In this document: in pieces, positions 1-5,580 of the stretch
Layout of the letters: each line of letters opens with the position of its first letter
How positions within the stretch are numbered: position 1 is the stretch's first letter
Source: an uncultured Odoribacter sp.
GTDB lineage: Bacteria > Bacteroidota > Bacteroidia > Bacteroidales > Marinifilaceae
Direction of reading: 5' to 3'
Length of the DNA: 5,580 nt
Assembly: GCA_947176455.1 (NCBI GenBank)
Contig: CAMWQQ010000127.1
Coordinates: 1 to 5,580, forward strand
Program-made: the position numbers and the translations under genes
The notes under the pieces: model-generated
What the model saw: the letters and a program-made list of their open reading frames with translations, nothing else
The model's database searches: none
What the model was told of the DNA's origin: nothing

Positions 1-1
1 A

Positions 2-1078
2 CCTTTATACATCGGTTTAAATGACCTGGACATCGACCTGGGTGCCGTCGTTTATTCCCAAAACAAATTAAGCACGTTGTCGTTCACCGCCGGCTACGTT
101 CTGAAGTCCGGTTACACATTTGGGGCTTGGGTGTTCAATGCCACATACAGCGGACTATGGCCCATTTTCAGTCTGAACCTGGAAAACGGCAAAGATAATT
201 ACAACGCCATCGTCCAAGCCACCCATTTGCAAACAGACTCCTCCGCCATCTTGCGTGTCTACAACAAAGCTCGGCATTCGCAAGCAGACGTTACCGTACA
301 ACTCCCCTTCAACCTCTCACGCAAACAATACAGTCGCTCCATACGCCCTTACTTCCGGTATAAAGTGGAAGCCTTACACCGTCCACATCCGAAACAAGTA
401 TACACACTACAAGCATACACTCTAAACGGAAGCGACAATCATTACCGATGGGAAGAGATAGACGACAAGAAGGAATATAGCATCCACCAGTCCTCCAGAT
501 TCTATCAGCTTCTCGAATGCGGACTGACTTTCAGCAACCAGACACGCATGACGGAGCAGGAAATCAACCCCCGCTGGGGGCAATCCTTGTCTGTCGGATA
601 CACCCACGCCCTGCGACAGGGGATGGACCTGGGACACCAATGGTGGTACGAAAGCAAATTTTACTTCCCCGGCATCTGGACCGACCACTCCATCAGCCTG
701 TACAACGGATTTCAATACATGTCCGGCAAGACCCGCAATTACAACAACAAAATCATGTACCCGCGCGGCATCAGCCTATACGGTTACGAAATAGCCTCCT
801 TGCGCAGTTCCTACCGGTTTCCGCTCTGTTTTCCCGACCGGCATCTAGGTTCTGTCCTCTATTTCAAAAGCCTGGAAGGATGTTTTTTTTATGACTTGGG
901 GACAAGCCGCAATCAAATCAAAACGAACACTTACTCGTCTTATGGCGTGGAACTGACCACAGACACTCACTTTTTCCGGCTCACCTACCCCATTCATTTA
1001 GGTTTCCGGACAGGATATGAAACCCAATACCACAAAATGTTCGCCAACCTTATTTTCTCTATTGGACTGAGCATATAA
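2..1078 (+). CDS. Outer-membrane beta-barrel protein with Omp85/surface-antigen-like C-terminus (5' partial)
   Basis: The reading frame is open from the first bases of the window, so this is the C-terminal 358 residues of a longer protein; the TTG at 77 is internal, not a start. The fragment is built of alternating hydrophobic/polar stretches rich in Tyr, Phe and Trp, as in transmembrane beta-strands. Its last third follows the layout of Omp85/bacterial surface antigen barrels: a PRG element (fragment residues 254-256) where Omp85 proteins carry the loop-6 RGF/Y motif, then a YRFPL strand (271-275), a FYDLG strand (296-300), and YSSYGVEL followed by a strand resembling 'RLTYPIHLGFR', ending at a terminal strand FSIGLSI. 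In Bacteroidota such barrels occur as C-terminal anchors of TolB-like propeller or patatin-like proteins, but the N-terminal part is not visible, so the passenger and the substrate are unknown. It converges on the next gene with 5 bases between stops. The barrel call is fairly secure; the Omp85 assignment is by motif order only. Confidence 0.75.
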   Translation, partial: PLYIGLNDLDIDLGAVVYSQNKLSTLSFTAGYVLKSGYTFGAWVFNATYSGLWPIFSLNLENGKDNYNAIVQATHLQTDSSAILRVYNKARHSQADVTVQLPFNLSRKQYSRSIRPYFRYKVEALHRPHPKQVYTLQAYTLNGSDNHYRWEEIDDKKEYSIHQSSRFYQLLECGLTFSNQTRMTEQEINPRWGQSLSVGYTHALRQGMDLGHQWWYESKFYFPGIWTDHSISLYNGFQYMSGKTRNYNNKIMYPRGISLYGYEIASLRSSYRFPLCFPDRHLGSVLYFKSLEGCFFYDLGTSRNQIKTNTYSSYGVELTTDTHFFRLTYPIHLGFRTGYETQYHKMFANLIFSIGLSI

Positions 1079-1083
1079 CCTGT

Positions 1084-1755
1084 TCAATGACAAGGCACAT
1101 AAAGGGAGTCATTCTTAGGGATAAGCATCATCGGCGTGCGCGCATATTTCCGGAAAAGACGGAGGGGGAAAGGCAGGTAAAAAGAAAAAATCCGGGAAGG
1201 TCGCATAACCAAAAGAAGGCCGCTATCACTTCTCCCGAAAAGGTCTTTCAGATTTTTCTCCAGACTGCCTGTTAGCAAACGCTTGGTATAGGAAACCTTC
1301 GACATTTGCAAAACCTGTTCGATGAAGGTGACATTGTTCTGCACCATGGTAGCAATGTTTTCATCTTTCTCCTGCGAAACAATCAGTTCAATAGGGCTAT
1401 CGGGATGATGGCGCTGAAGGAAATTGGCCCAGACCACTTTCTCTTTGTTTTCCTGCAAATACCCGACCAGCACCTTCAAATAACGGAAAACCTCCAGCGA
1501 ATCGGACGGATGAACAAGGACGACGGGCTGTTCCAGGGCATACGCATATCTCATCAACCGTCTGAACCCGAATATCGTGCAATTCAAGATACAAAAGACC
1601 GTATCCGCTCCCACCAGGAGGGATATGGCAGACGGCAAACTCGGAAGTTTCTCATACCTCAACGGCAAACCATACATTCGGCTGATTGCCTCGGCATGGC
1701 TTGAGATTTCCGCCTTGTCTTCTTTGTAAAAAGCAACGATATGGTAATCACTCAT
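1084..1755 (-). CDS. Universal-stress-protein-like protein, apparently without the ATP-binding motif
   Basis: This is a complete 223-residue cytoplasmic protein with no signal peptide or convincing membrane helix. The C-terminal half (about residues 77-215) has the order of a USP/Rossmann-like alpha/beta domain: a hydrophobic strand ending in a polar turn (PVVLVHPSDS, 77-86), a helix, a strand ending in VVWANF, another strand IELIVSQ (122-128), a long helix, a strand GLLLVMRPS (179-187), then a helix and a final strand TPMMLIP (207-213), the place where USPs have 'PVLLVP'. The first about 75 residues may be a second, shortened USP-like unit (strand DTVFCILN, 51-58). The GxxG-9x-G(S/T) nucleotide loop of ATP-binding USPs is absent; the equivalent region is Phe/Leu/Arg rich (RIFSFYLPFPLRLFRKY). 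The ATG at 1755 sits just behind a Bacteroidota-type promoter with no Shine-Dalgarno. The gene is divergent from the lipoprotein gene and convergent with the barrel gene. The fold assignment is inferred from pattern, and the function is unknown. Confidence 0.7.
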   Translation of the reverse strand: MSDYHIVAFYKEDKAEISSHAEAISRMYGLPLRYEKLPSLPSAISLLVGADTVFCILNCTIFGFRRLMRYAYALEQPVVLVHPSDSLEVFRYLKVLVGYLQENKEKVVWANFLQRHHPDSPIELIVSQEKDENIATMVQNNVTFIEQVLQMSKVSYTKRLLTGSLEKNLKDLFGRSDSGLLLVMRPSRIFSFYLPFPLRLFRKYARTPMMLIPKNDSLYVPCH

Positions 1756-1758
1756 CTC

Positions 1759-1776
1759 TTTGAATTGACTTTCAAA
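1759..1776. promoter_or_regulatory. Small dyad (possible operator) at the USP-like gene's transcription start
   Basis: TTTGAA and TTCAAA form a perfect 6-bp inverted repeat around a 6-base centre. It lies between the candidate -7 box and the start codon of the minus-strand gene and overlaps the end of that box. The position would suit a repressor site, but dyads of this length are common in A/T-rich DNA. Confidence 0.2.
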
Positions 1777-1804
1777 TTAACTCAAAAACCAGAAAACAAA
1801 CAAA
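1773..1804 (-). promoter_or_regulatory. Candidate Bacteroidota-type promoter for the USP-like gene
   Basis: On the minus strand, TTTG (1801-1804) is followed after exactly 20 bases by TTAATTTG (1773-1780). The Bacteroidota sigma-factor consensus is TTTG, 19-21 bases, TAnnTTTG; only one defined base differs. Transcription would start near 1767, about a dozen bases before the ATG at 1755. That is a very short leader and fits the lack of a Shine-Dalgarno sequence. Confidence 0.45.
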
Positions 1805-1822
1805 AATTTGCCTCTTTTTCCT

Positions 1823-1854
1823 ATTGTCTAGTTCTCTGATTTTTCATAATTTTA
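1823..1854 (+). promoter_or_regulatory. Candidate Bacteroidota-type promoter for the lipoprotein gene
   Basis: ATTG (1823-1826) is followed after 20 bases by TAATTTTA (1847-1854), which matches TAnnTTTG at all but the last base. Transcription would start around 1860, giving a leader of about 70 bases. The TTG at 1824, which is the far upstream in-frame start, is itself part of the -33 element, so translation from there is unlikely. Confidence 0.45.
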
Positions 1855-1884
1855 TCCTAGTTGTATGTGCCGGACATTCCCTGC

Positions 1885-1893
1885 GGAGGAAGG
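1885..1893 (+). promoter_or_regulatory. Shine-Dalgarno-like purine tract pointing to an alternative TTG start
   Basis: GGAGGAAGG lies 5 bases before a TTG at 1899 that is in frame with the lipoprotein gene. Starting there would add 11 residues (MNPLLTLTYLI) before the ATG at 1932. The ATG start gives an unusually short signal peptide (15 residues before Cys); the TTG start gives 26. Bacteroidota seldom depend on Shine-Dalgarno pairing, and a Lys-containing n-region directly after ATG is typical, so ATG is preferred but the alternative is real. Confidence 0.3.
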
Positions 1894-1931
1894 TCGTTTT
1901 GAATCCCTTACTTACATTAACTTACCTTATT

Positions 1932-3299
1932 ATGAAACACGTTGTAACAGTGCTTATGGCACTTGGTATGCTCGCATGCCACAAAAACATGGAACCGTGG
2001 CCGTCGGACGGAGAACGTCAGGATGTGCCCATGTATGTACGCACCCGAAGCCTCTCGGGCATTCCCCCTGCCCCGACCGCTTATCAGTTCCTCATTTTCA
2101 ACAAGGAGAACGCCAAATTCTCTCGTTTCAACACGAATCCCGAACCCGACAACCGCACCCGGATGCACCTCAAACTGTTTCCGGGTCATTACATCGGCTA
2201 CTGCCTGACAGGAGCAGAAGAAGAGGATACCTGGATTTTTGACGAGAACTTCCCGCCCGAAAAAATTTTTCTGAAAGCCCAGAAAAACACGAAAAGCCAC
2301 AACGAAGCAAAGGACCACTTGCTGGGCGTACAGGAATTTACAGTAGATGAAACGAACGAAACACCGGTCGTTTTCGACCTGAACCGGAAAGTGGGTATGC
2401 TCAAGGTCCGGATTGAAAATATTCCGGAATGGATGACCGACCTGCAAATCAACCTGTCCAATGTCCCCCAGCAAATGAATCTTGCCGGTGAATATTCGGG
2501 TAATTACACGGTAACCAAAAACATCCAGATTCCGGAAAACGGCGTGTCGGAAACCGACCTGCTGGTTTTTCCTCCACAGGGAAACAACAAAGCCAGCCTG
2601 AACCTTGTCTCCAACTCGCTGGTGTTTGTCACCCCGGACCACCTCATCGAATCCATACAGGCGAACCGGATAACGGAAATCAAAGCCGTTTTTCAGGAAA
2701 CCGCCACCAAGTACCAAGTGGACTTTGCCAGCCAACAGGTGGAATGGGAAGCAGAAATCCTCCGGGAAGAGGAATGGGAGGTAGATCTGCCGGAAAAAGC
2801 CTGCGAGGGAACGGGCAACGGTACGGAATTGGTCATCAATGGAGGTTTTGAAGAAGATTTCGTAAACAACATCCCGCCCAACTGGACCCTGGATGCCGCC
2901 TCCAAAGACTATCCCCGAAGCGCGCTTTCCGTCACCACTCCGGTACAAGAAGGCAACAAGGCAGTAGTTATCGACGGCAAAACCTATATCTACCAAGACA
3001 TACCGGTAACCGGCGGCAAATGCTATCAGCTTCACCTACACATCAACGCACCCGCTTCCGGTGCCCGCTGGAAATGTTACAGCACCTGGCAGAAAGGCAG
3101 TACAAAACTGCCCTCCGACCAACTGCAATCCTCCAGCTATGAAGGGCAAACCAACGGATATACGGATTTCTATGCAGGCAAGGTTTTCAGAGCGCCCTCG
3201 GATGCCAATAAACTGCGGATTGAAGTCAGGAATTACAACGATCCTGCATCCGCCCAAGGTATTTACGTGGATGCGGTAAGCGTACAGGCTGTCGATTGA
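1932..3299 (+). CDS. Predicted lipoprotein: fimbrillin/Mfa2-like domain fused to CBM-like jelly roll
   Basis: From the ATG at 1932 this is a 455-residue exported protein. Residues 1-15 form a short signal peptide (Lys2, then VVTVLMALGMLA) with a lipobox-like MLA-C ending at Cys16, so it is probably lipid-anchored in the outer membrane; the residues after Cys16 (HKNMEPW) lack the acidic export signal of many surface lipoproteins. Residues about 30-285 resemble fimbrillin/FimB-Mfa2 proteins: YQFLIFN (51-57), LFPGHYIGY (82-90), DHLLGVQEF (128-136), and FDLNRKVGMLKVRIENIP (148-165), the typical 'L-R-x-V-x-x-L-x-V' strand of that superfamily. A Glu/Trp-rich linker (266-288) leads to a second domain (about 296-455) that begins VINGGFE, contains PPNWT, IYQDIPVTGGKCYQL and APSDANKLRIEV, and ends IYVDAVSV. 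This is the pattern of CBM4/9-like galactose-binding jelly rolls. The role may be adhesion or a fimbrial tip/anchor; this is inference. No other fimbrial gene is in the window. The gene stands alone, with its own candidate promoter and a terminator. Confidence 0.8.
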   Translation: MKHVVTVLMALGMLACHKNMEPWPSDGERQDVPMYVRTRSLSGIPPAPTAYQFLIFNKENAKFSRFNTNPEPDNRTRMHLKLFPGHYIGYCLTGAEEEDTWIFDENFPPEKIFLKAQKNTKSHNEAKDHLLGVQEFTVDETNETPVVFDLNRKVGMLKVRIENIPEWMTDLQINLSNVPQQMNLAGEYSGNYTVTKNIQIPENGVSETDLLVFPPQGNNKASLNLVSNSLVFVTPDHLIESIQANRITEIKAVFQETATKYQVDFASQQVEWEAEILREEEWEVDLPEKACEGTGNGTELVINGGFEEDFVNNIPPNWTLDAASKDYPRSALSVTTPVQEGNKAVVIDGKTYIYQDIPVTGGKCYQLHLHINAPASGARWKCYSTWQKGSTKLPSDQLQSSSYEGQTNGYTDFYAGKVFRAPSDANKLRIEVRNYNDPASAQGIYVDAVSVQAVD

Positions 3300-3313
3300 C
3301 GCTTCTTCAAACG

Positions 3314-3352
3314 GAAAGCCTGCGACTGAACTTAAAACAGTCGCAGGCTTTC
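3314..3352. terminator. Bidirectional intrinsic terminator between convergent genes
   Basis: The arms 3314-3328 (GAAAGCCTGCGACTG) and 3338-3352 are perfectly complementary over 15 bp around a 9-base A-rich loop. The hairpin sits 14 bases after the lipoprotein stop and 19 bases after the helicase stop on the other strand. The stem starts with A and ends with T on either strand (AAA paired with TTT), but the T-run outside the stem is short in both directions (CTAT on plus, CCGTTT on minus). Termination is therefore likely but may be incomplete. Confidence 0.8.
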
Positions 3353-3371
3353 TATAAAAATCCGTTCAGAT

Positions 3372-5237
3372 TCACTTCTTGCGGGAACGTCCGTTTCCGC
3401 CTTCCACTCCTCTTTTCTTTTCTCCGAAACGACCACGGGTAGAACCCTCGTTCCGACGTTTTTCCGAGCGCCATTTACCGGAGCCCGATTTCTTGCGTCC
3501 TCCGCCGAACTCACGGCTGCGCCCACCGTCCCGTTCCCGGTTATAGCGGTCTTTTACCTCGGTCAAGGTAAAGGGCAGTCCGTTAAAGCTGATGTTCCGG
3601 AAACAAGAGGCAAATCCGTGCACTCCCCGTACATCGACTTCAAACTTGGTATTGTTTTCAAATATACGGATACTCCCAATCTGCAATCCCTTGCGCGGGG
3701 AATTGTCGTTGATGATAGCCATCAGGTCGCGGGGCGTAAAGCCGTCTTCTCGTCCGACATTTACGCTGAACGTCGTATAATCGTATTCATCATCGTCAAA
3801 CCGGCGTTCTCCCCGGCGACGACCTTCACGTCCCTCCCGGCCCTCACGTCCTTCTCTGCCTTCACGTTCCTCGCGACGACCCTTTTTCTCCCGTTTCTCA
3901 CGACCTTCCGGTTCATGCAGATTCAAATCCTCCACGGACGCATATTTTTTCAATAGCTTTCCAAATTCAAACGACACCACCTTCTGTATCACCTCCTCCT
4001 TGGACAGCATTTCAAATCTTTCAAACAACTCCTGCTGGAACTTGTCCATGGTCTCCTTGGGTTCGGTAGCCATAATCTTGTCCGCATAGAACAACAACTG
4101 GGCACGACAAACCTCCTCGCCTCCAGGCACCTCCCGGTATTGGAATTTCTTTTTGATGATGTTCTCGATGCGACGTAACTTGCTCTTCTCCTTCGAGTGG
4201 ATGATTGCCACGGAAATTCCCTCCTTGCCGGCACGTCCGGTACGTCCGCTTCGGTGCGTATAACTCTCCACGTCCTCCGGCAAATTATAATTGATGACGT
4301 GCGTCAAGTTGTCCACGTCCAGTCCTCTGGCAGCCACATCCGTTGCCACGAGCACTTTCAACCGCTTGGCACGAAAACGTTCCATGACGTCATCCCGCTG
4401 GCTCTGGCTCAAATCCCCGTGCAAGGCATCGCAATCAATGCCGTCCTTCTGCAACTTCTTCGTGATATCCCGAGCATCGACCTTGGTACGGACAAAGATA
4501 ATCGCATACATATCCGGAGCGCAGTCCACAATCCGGTGCAGGGTTTCATAACAATCCTTCGCCTTGACCATGTAATACTCATGGCTGACCGTATCGGCTC
4601 CCTGGTTCTTCTTGCCGGTAGATATCTCCTTGGCATCGTGCAAGTAATTCTTGGCGATGCGTTCCACTTCACGGGGCATCGTTGCGGAAAACAGGTAAGT
4701 ATTCCTGGTTTCCGGCGTTTCATCCAGGATGAAATTCAAATCCTCCTTGAAACCCATGTTCAGCATCTCATCGGCTTCATCCAGCACCACCGACTTGACG
4801 GCATCGATATTCACCGCCTGACGCTTAATCAAATCACACAACCGTCCCGGAGTGGCAACCAACACATGGACACCCTTTTCCAGTTCGCGGATTTGCCTGC
4901 GGATATCGGCACCGCCATATACACAGGTCACCTTGATTTCCGGACAATATTTGGCATAATTCTGTAAATCTTTTCCGATTTGCACGCACAATTCACGGGT
5001 CGGACTCAATATCAATACCTGGGTTTCCTTCCGAGACGCATCCAATTTCTGCAACAAAGGCAAACCGAAAGCGGCTGTCTTACCCGTTCCCGTCTGGGCC
5101 AAAGCGACCAAGTCGTTTTCTTCCTCCAAAATAACGGGAATCACTTTTTCCTGTACCGGAGTCGGTACCTCAAAACCCAAATCCTGAATACCTTTCAGGA
5201 TTTCTCCTCTTAAACCTAATTCTGTAAATTTTTCCAT
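3372..5237 (-). CDS. deaD: DEAD-box ATP-dependent RNA helicase, DeaD/CsdA-type with DbpA-like RNA-binding domain
   Basis: This is a complete 621-residue cytoplasmic RNA helicase; the family unwinds short RNA duplexes with ATP in ribosome assembly, mRNA decay and cold adaptation. All core motifs are present: Q motif with PTPVQ (25-29), motif I AQTGTGKT (47-54), Ia PTREL (79-83), GG (108-109), Ib TPGR (129-132), II DEAD (153-156), III SAT (184-186), IV IIFVRTK (246-252), V ARGLDV (303-308) and VI HRSGRTGRAG (328-337). Residues about 376-432 are helical and match the position of the CsdA/CshA dimerisation region. A charged linker (442-486) holds five Arg-Glu-Gly repeats. Residues about 488-562 (FSVNVGREDGFTPRDLMAII, then IGSIRIFENNTKFEV) are a DbpA-type RRM-like RNA-binding domain. 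The tail (566-621) is Arg/Gly/Lys rich and disordered, ending RSRKK. ATG at 5237 follows an A-rich leader without Shine-Dalgarno. It lies downstream of ftsZ on the same strand. The symbol deaD is by family resemblance; DbpA or another paralogue name is possible. Confidence 0.95.
   Translation of the reverse strand: MEKFTELGLRGEILKGIQDLGFEVPTPVQEKVIPVILEEENDLVALAQTGTGKTAAFGLPLLQKLDASRKETQVLILSPTRELCVQIGKDLQNYAKYCPEIKVTCVYGGADIRRQIRELEKGVHVLVATPGRLCDLIKRQAVNIDAVKSVVLDEADEMLNMGFKEDLNFILDETPETRNTYLFSATMPREVERIAKNYLHDAKEISTGKKNQGADTVSHEYYMVKAKDCYETLHRIVDCAPDMYAIIFVRTKVDARDITKKLQKDGIDCDALHGDLSQSQRDDVMERFRAKRLKVLVATDVAARGLDVDNLTHVINYNLPEDVESYTHRSGRTGRAGKEGISVAIIHSKEKSKLRRIENIIKKKFQYREVPGGEEVCRAQLLFYADKIMATEPKETMDKFQQELFERFEMLSKEEVIQKVVSFEFGKLLKKYASVEDLNLHEPEGREKREKKGRREEREGREGREGREGREGRRRGERRFDDDEYDYTTFSVNVGREDGFTPRDLMAIINDNSPRKGLQIGSIRIFENNTKFEVDVRGVHGFASCFRNISFNGLPFTLTEVKDRYNRERDGGRSREFGGGRKKSGSGKWRSEKRRNEGSTRGRFGEKKRGVEGGNGRSRKK
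3819..3866 (-). repeat. Five-fold Arg-Glu-Gly (9-base) coding repeat in the helicase linker
   Basis: Residues 458-472 of the helicase are five consecutive REG units, followed by a further Arg. The codons vary between units (Arg as CGT, CGG and AGA; Gly as GGC, GGA and GGT; Glu as GAA and GAG). The repeat is therefore kept at protein level rather than being a fresh DNA slippage product. It joins the helicase core to the RNA-binding domain and alternates charge along a flexible segment. Confidence 0.85.
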
Positions 5238-5249
5238 TCGTTTTTTTAT

Positions 5250-5334
5250 GCAGTTTCAACTGCCTTATGCGCAACCACAGGTTGCATTACTATTATGGGG
5301 CACGCACACCCCTGCTATTCAATCCTTGCGGATT
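5250..5334 (-). other. Hairpin-rich leader between ftsZ and the helicase gene
   Basis: Four short inverted repeats follow each other in the 112-base gap. They are AATCC/GGATT with a GCAA tetraloop on the minus strand (5321-5334); GGGG/CCCC with an 8-base loop (5297-5312); GCAACC/GGTTGC with a 3-base loop (5271-5285), extendable to 5267-5287 with a bulge; and GCAGT/ACTGC with a 4-base loop (5250-5263). None is followed on the minus strand by a T-run; the last is followed by A7, so they do not look like a classical ftsZ terminator. They would lie in the helicase mRNA leader. No clear TAnnTTTG promoter was found here. A regulatory role, for example temperature response or autoregulation, is inference. 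Confidence 0.4.
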
Positions 5335-5349
5335 ATTTTTCTCTAAAAC

Positions 5350-5580
5350 TCAATTGACTTTCAAGTCCCTCCGTTTAAATGCGGGGGTCGTTTCCAGTTC
5401 CTGAATCACTTCTGCCGACAAACCCGGTTTCACAACCGCATCCTTGATCTGTGGAATCCCCTGGGAGGCAGTCGGCACACGCACACCATTCAAATCAAGG
5501 ACATCCGCCGGAAAACCGGTGGCAATAATCGTCACGGAAATGGCGTTTCCCAAATTCACATCCGTGCCGACACCCCAGAT
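5350..5580 (-). CDS. ftsZ: Cell division protein FtsZ, C-terminal part (5' end outside the window)
   Basis: The last 76 residues of FtsZ, the tubulin-like GTPase that forms the division ring, are visible; the GTPase core is beyond the right edge. The fragment begins IWGVGTD and continues with LGNAISVTIIATGF (residues 10-23), the last strand of the FtsZ C-terminal domain with its hallmark V-T-[IV]-[IV]-A-T-G-[FI]. A linker of about 40 residues follows, then the conserved C-terminal peptide ELETTPAFKRRDLKVN (61-76), equivalent to the 'D-I-P-A-F-L-R' tail that binds FtsA and other partners at the membrane. The GTG at 5559 is an internal Val codon, not a start. The linker looks short. The helicase follows 112 bases downstream on the same strand. 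Confidence 0.95.
   Translation of the reverse strand: MWGVGTDVNLGNAISVTIIATGFPADVLDLNGVRVPTASQGIPQIKDAVVKPGLSAEVIQELETTPAFKRRDLKVN

Noticed and set aside
1763..1775. A 13-base direct repeat AATTGACTTTCAA shared with 5352-5364 at the end of ftsZ
   Set aside because: One exact 13-mer match between two A/T-rich sites in a window this size is within chance expectation, and the second copy is coding sequence.
1904..1928. Repeated CTTAC units before the lipoprotein ATG
   Set aside because: The copies are irregularly spaced and low in complexity, and no known element fits.
1824..1931. N-terminal extension of the lipoprotein from TTG 1824
   Set aside because: The TTG is part of the candidate -33 promoter element, and the extra 36 residues would put the signal peptide in the interior.
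1917..3035. A 372-codon open frame antisense to the lipoprotein gene
   Set aside because: It is long but has no recognisable domain, is rich in Phe/Val/Gly as expected from the complement of a coding strand, and lies fully inside a gene with signal peptide and domain-like structure.
4197..4967. A 256-codon open frame antisense to the helicase
   Set aside because: It mirrors the conserved helicase motifs and has no family resemblance of its own, so it is a shadow frame.
5250..5263. GCAGT/ACTGC hairpin next to a T7 run as an intrinsic terminator
   Set aside because: The T-run precedes the stem on the plus strand and is an A-run after the stem on the minus strand, so it cannot end the ftsZ transcript in the classical way.

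Overview
The window looks like chromosome from a Bacteroidota species, most likely order Bacteroidales (perhaps the Odoribacter/Butyricimonas side, an inference I cannot test here). Three things point that way. There is a lipoprotein with a fimbrillin/Mfa2-like body. Two candidate promoters fit the Bacteroidota pattern TTG/TTTG, about 20 nt, TAnnTTTG. Most starts have no clear Shine-Dalgarno sequence but A/T-rich leaders. The genes are densely packed, no mobile element, tRNA, rRNA or CRISPR is visible, and no gap without a gene exceeds 180 bases.

Layout, left to right. (1) Positions 2-1078, plus strand: the C-terminal 358 residues of an outer-membrane beta-barrel protein whose last third has the layout of an Omp85/surface-antigen barrel; its N-terminal part lies outside the window. 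(2) Positions 1084-1755, minus strand: a 223-residue protein resembling a degenerate universal-stress-protein fold, converging on gene 1 with only 5 bases between the stop codons. (3) Positions 1756-1931: a divergent intergenic region with back-to-back candidate promoters and a small dyad. (4) Positions 1932-3299, plus strand: a predicted lipoprotein of about 455 residues that joins a fimbrillin/FimB-Mfa2-like N-terminal half to a C-terminal carbohydrate-binding-module-like jelly roll. (5) Positions 3314-3352: a perfect 15-bp hairpin between convergent genes, a probable bidirectional terminator. (6) Positions 3372-5237, minus strand: a complete 621-residue DEAD-box RNA helicase of the DeaD/CsdA/DbpA type, with a five-fold Arg-Glu-Gly repeat and a basic tail. 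(7) Positions 5238-5349: a hairpin-rich leader upstream of the helicase. (8) Positions 5350-5580, minus strand: the last 76 residues of the cell-division GTPase FtsZ, including its C-terminal FtsA-binding peptide.

Working together: ftsZ and the helicase are co-oriented, and no strong terminator or promoter was seen between them, so read-through is possible. The lipoprotein and the USP-like gene share one divergent control region. Apart from that the genes do not form an evident pathway. I did not find a clearly new multi-gene system. The most unusual single items are the fimbrillin/CBM-like fusion lipoprotein and the hairpin cluster ahead of the helicase.
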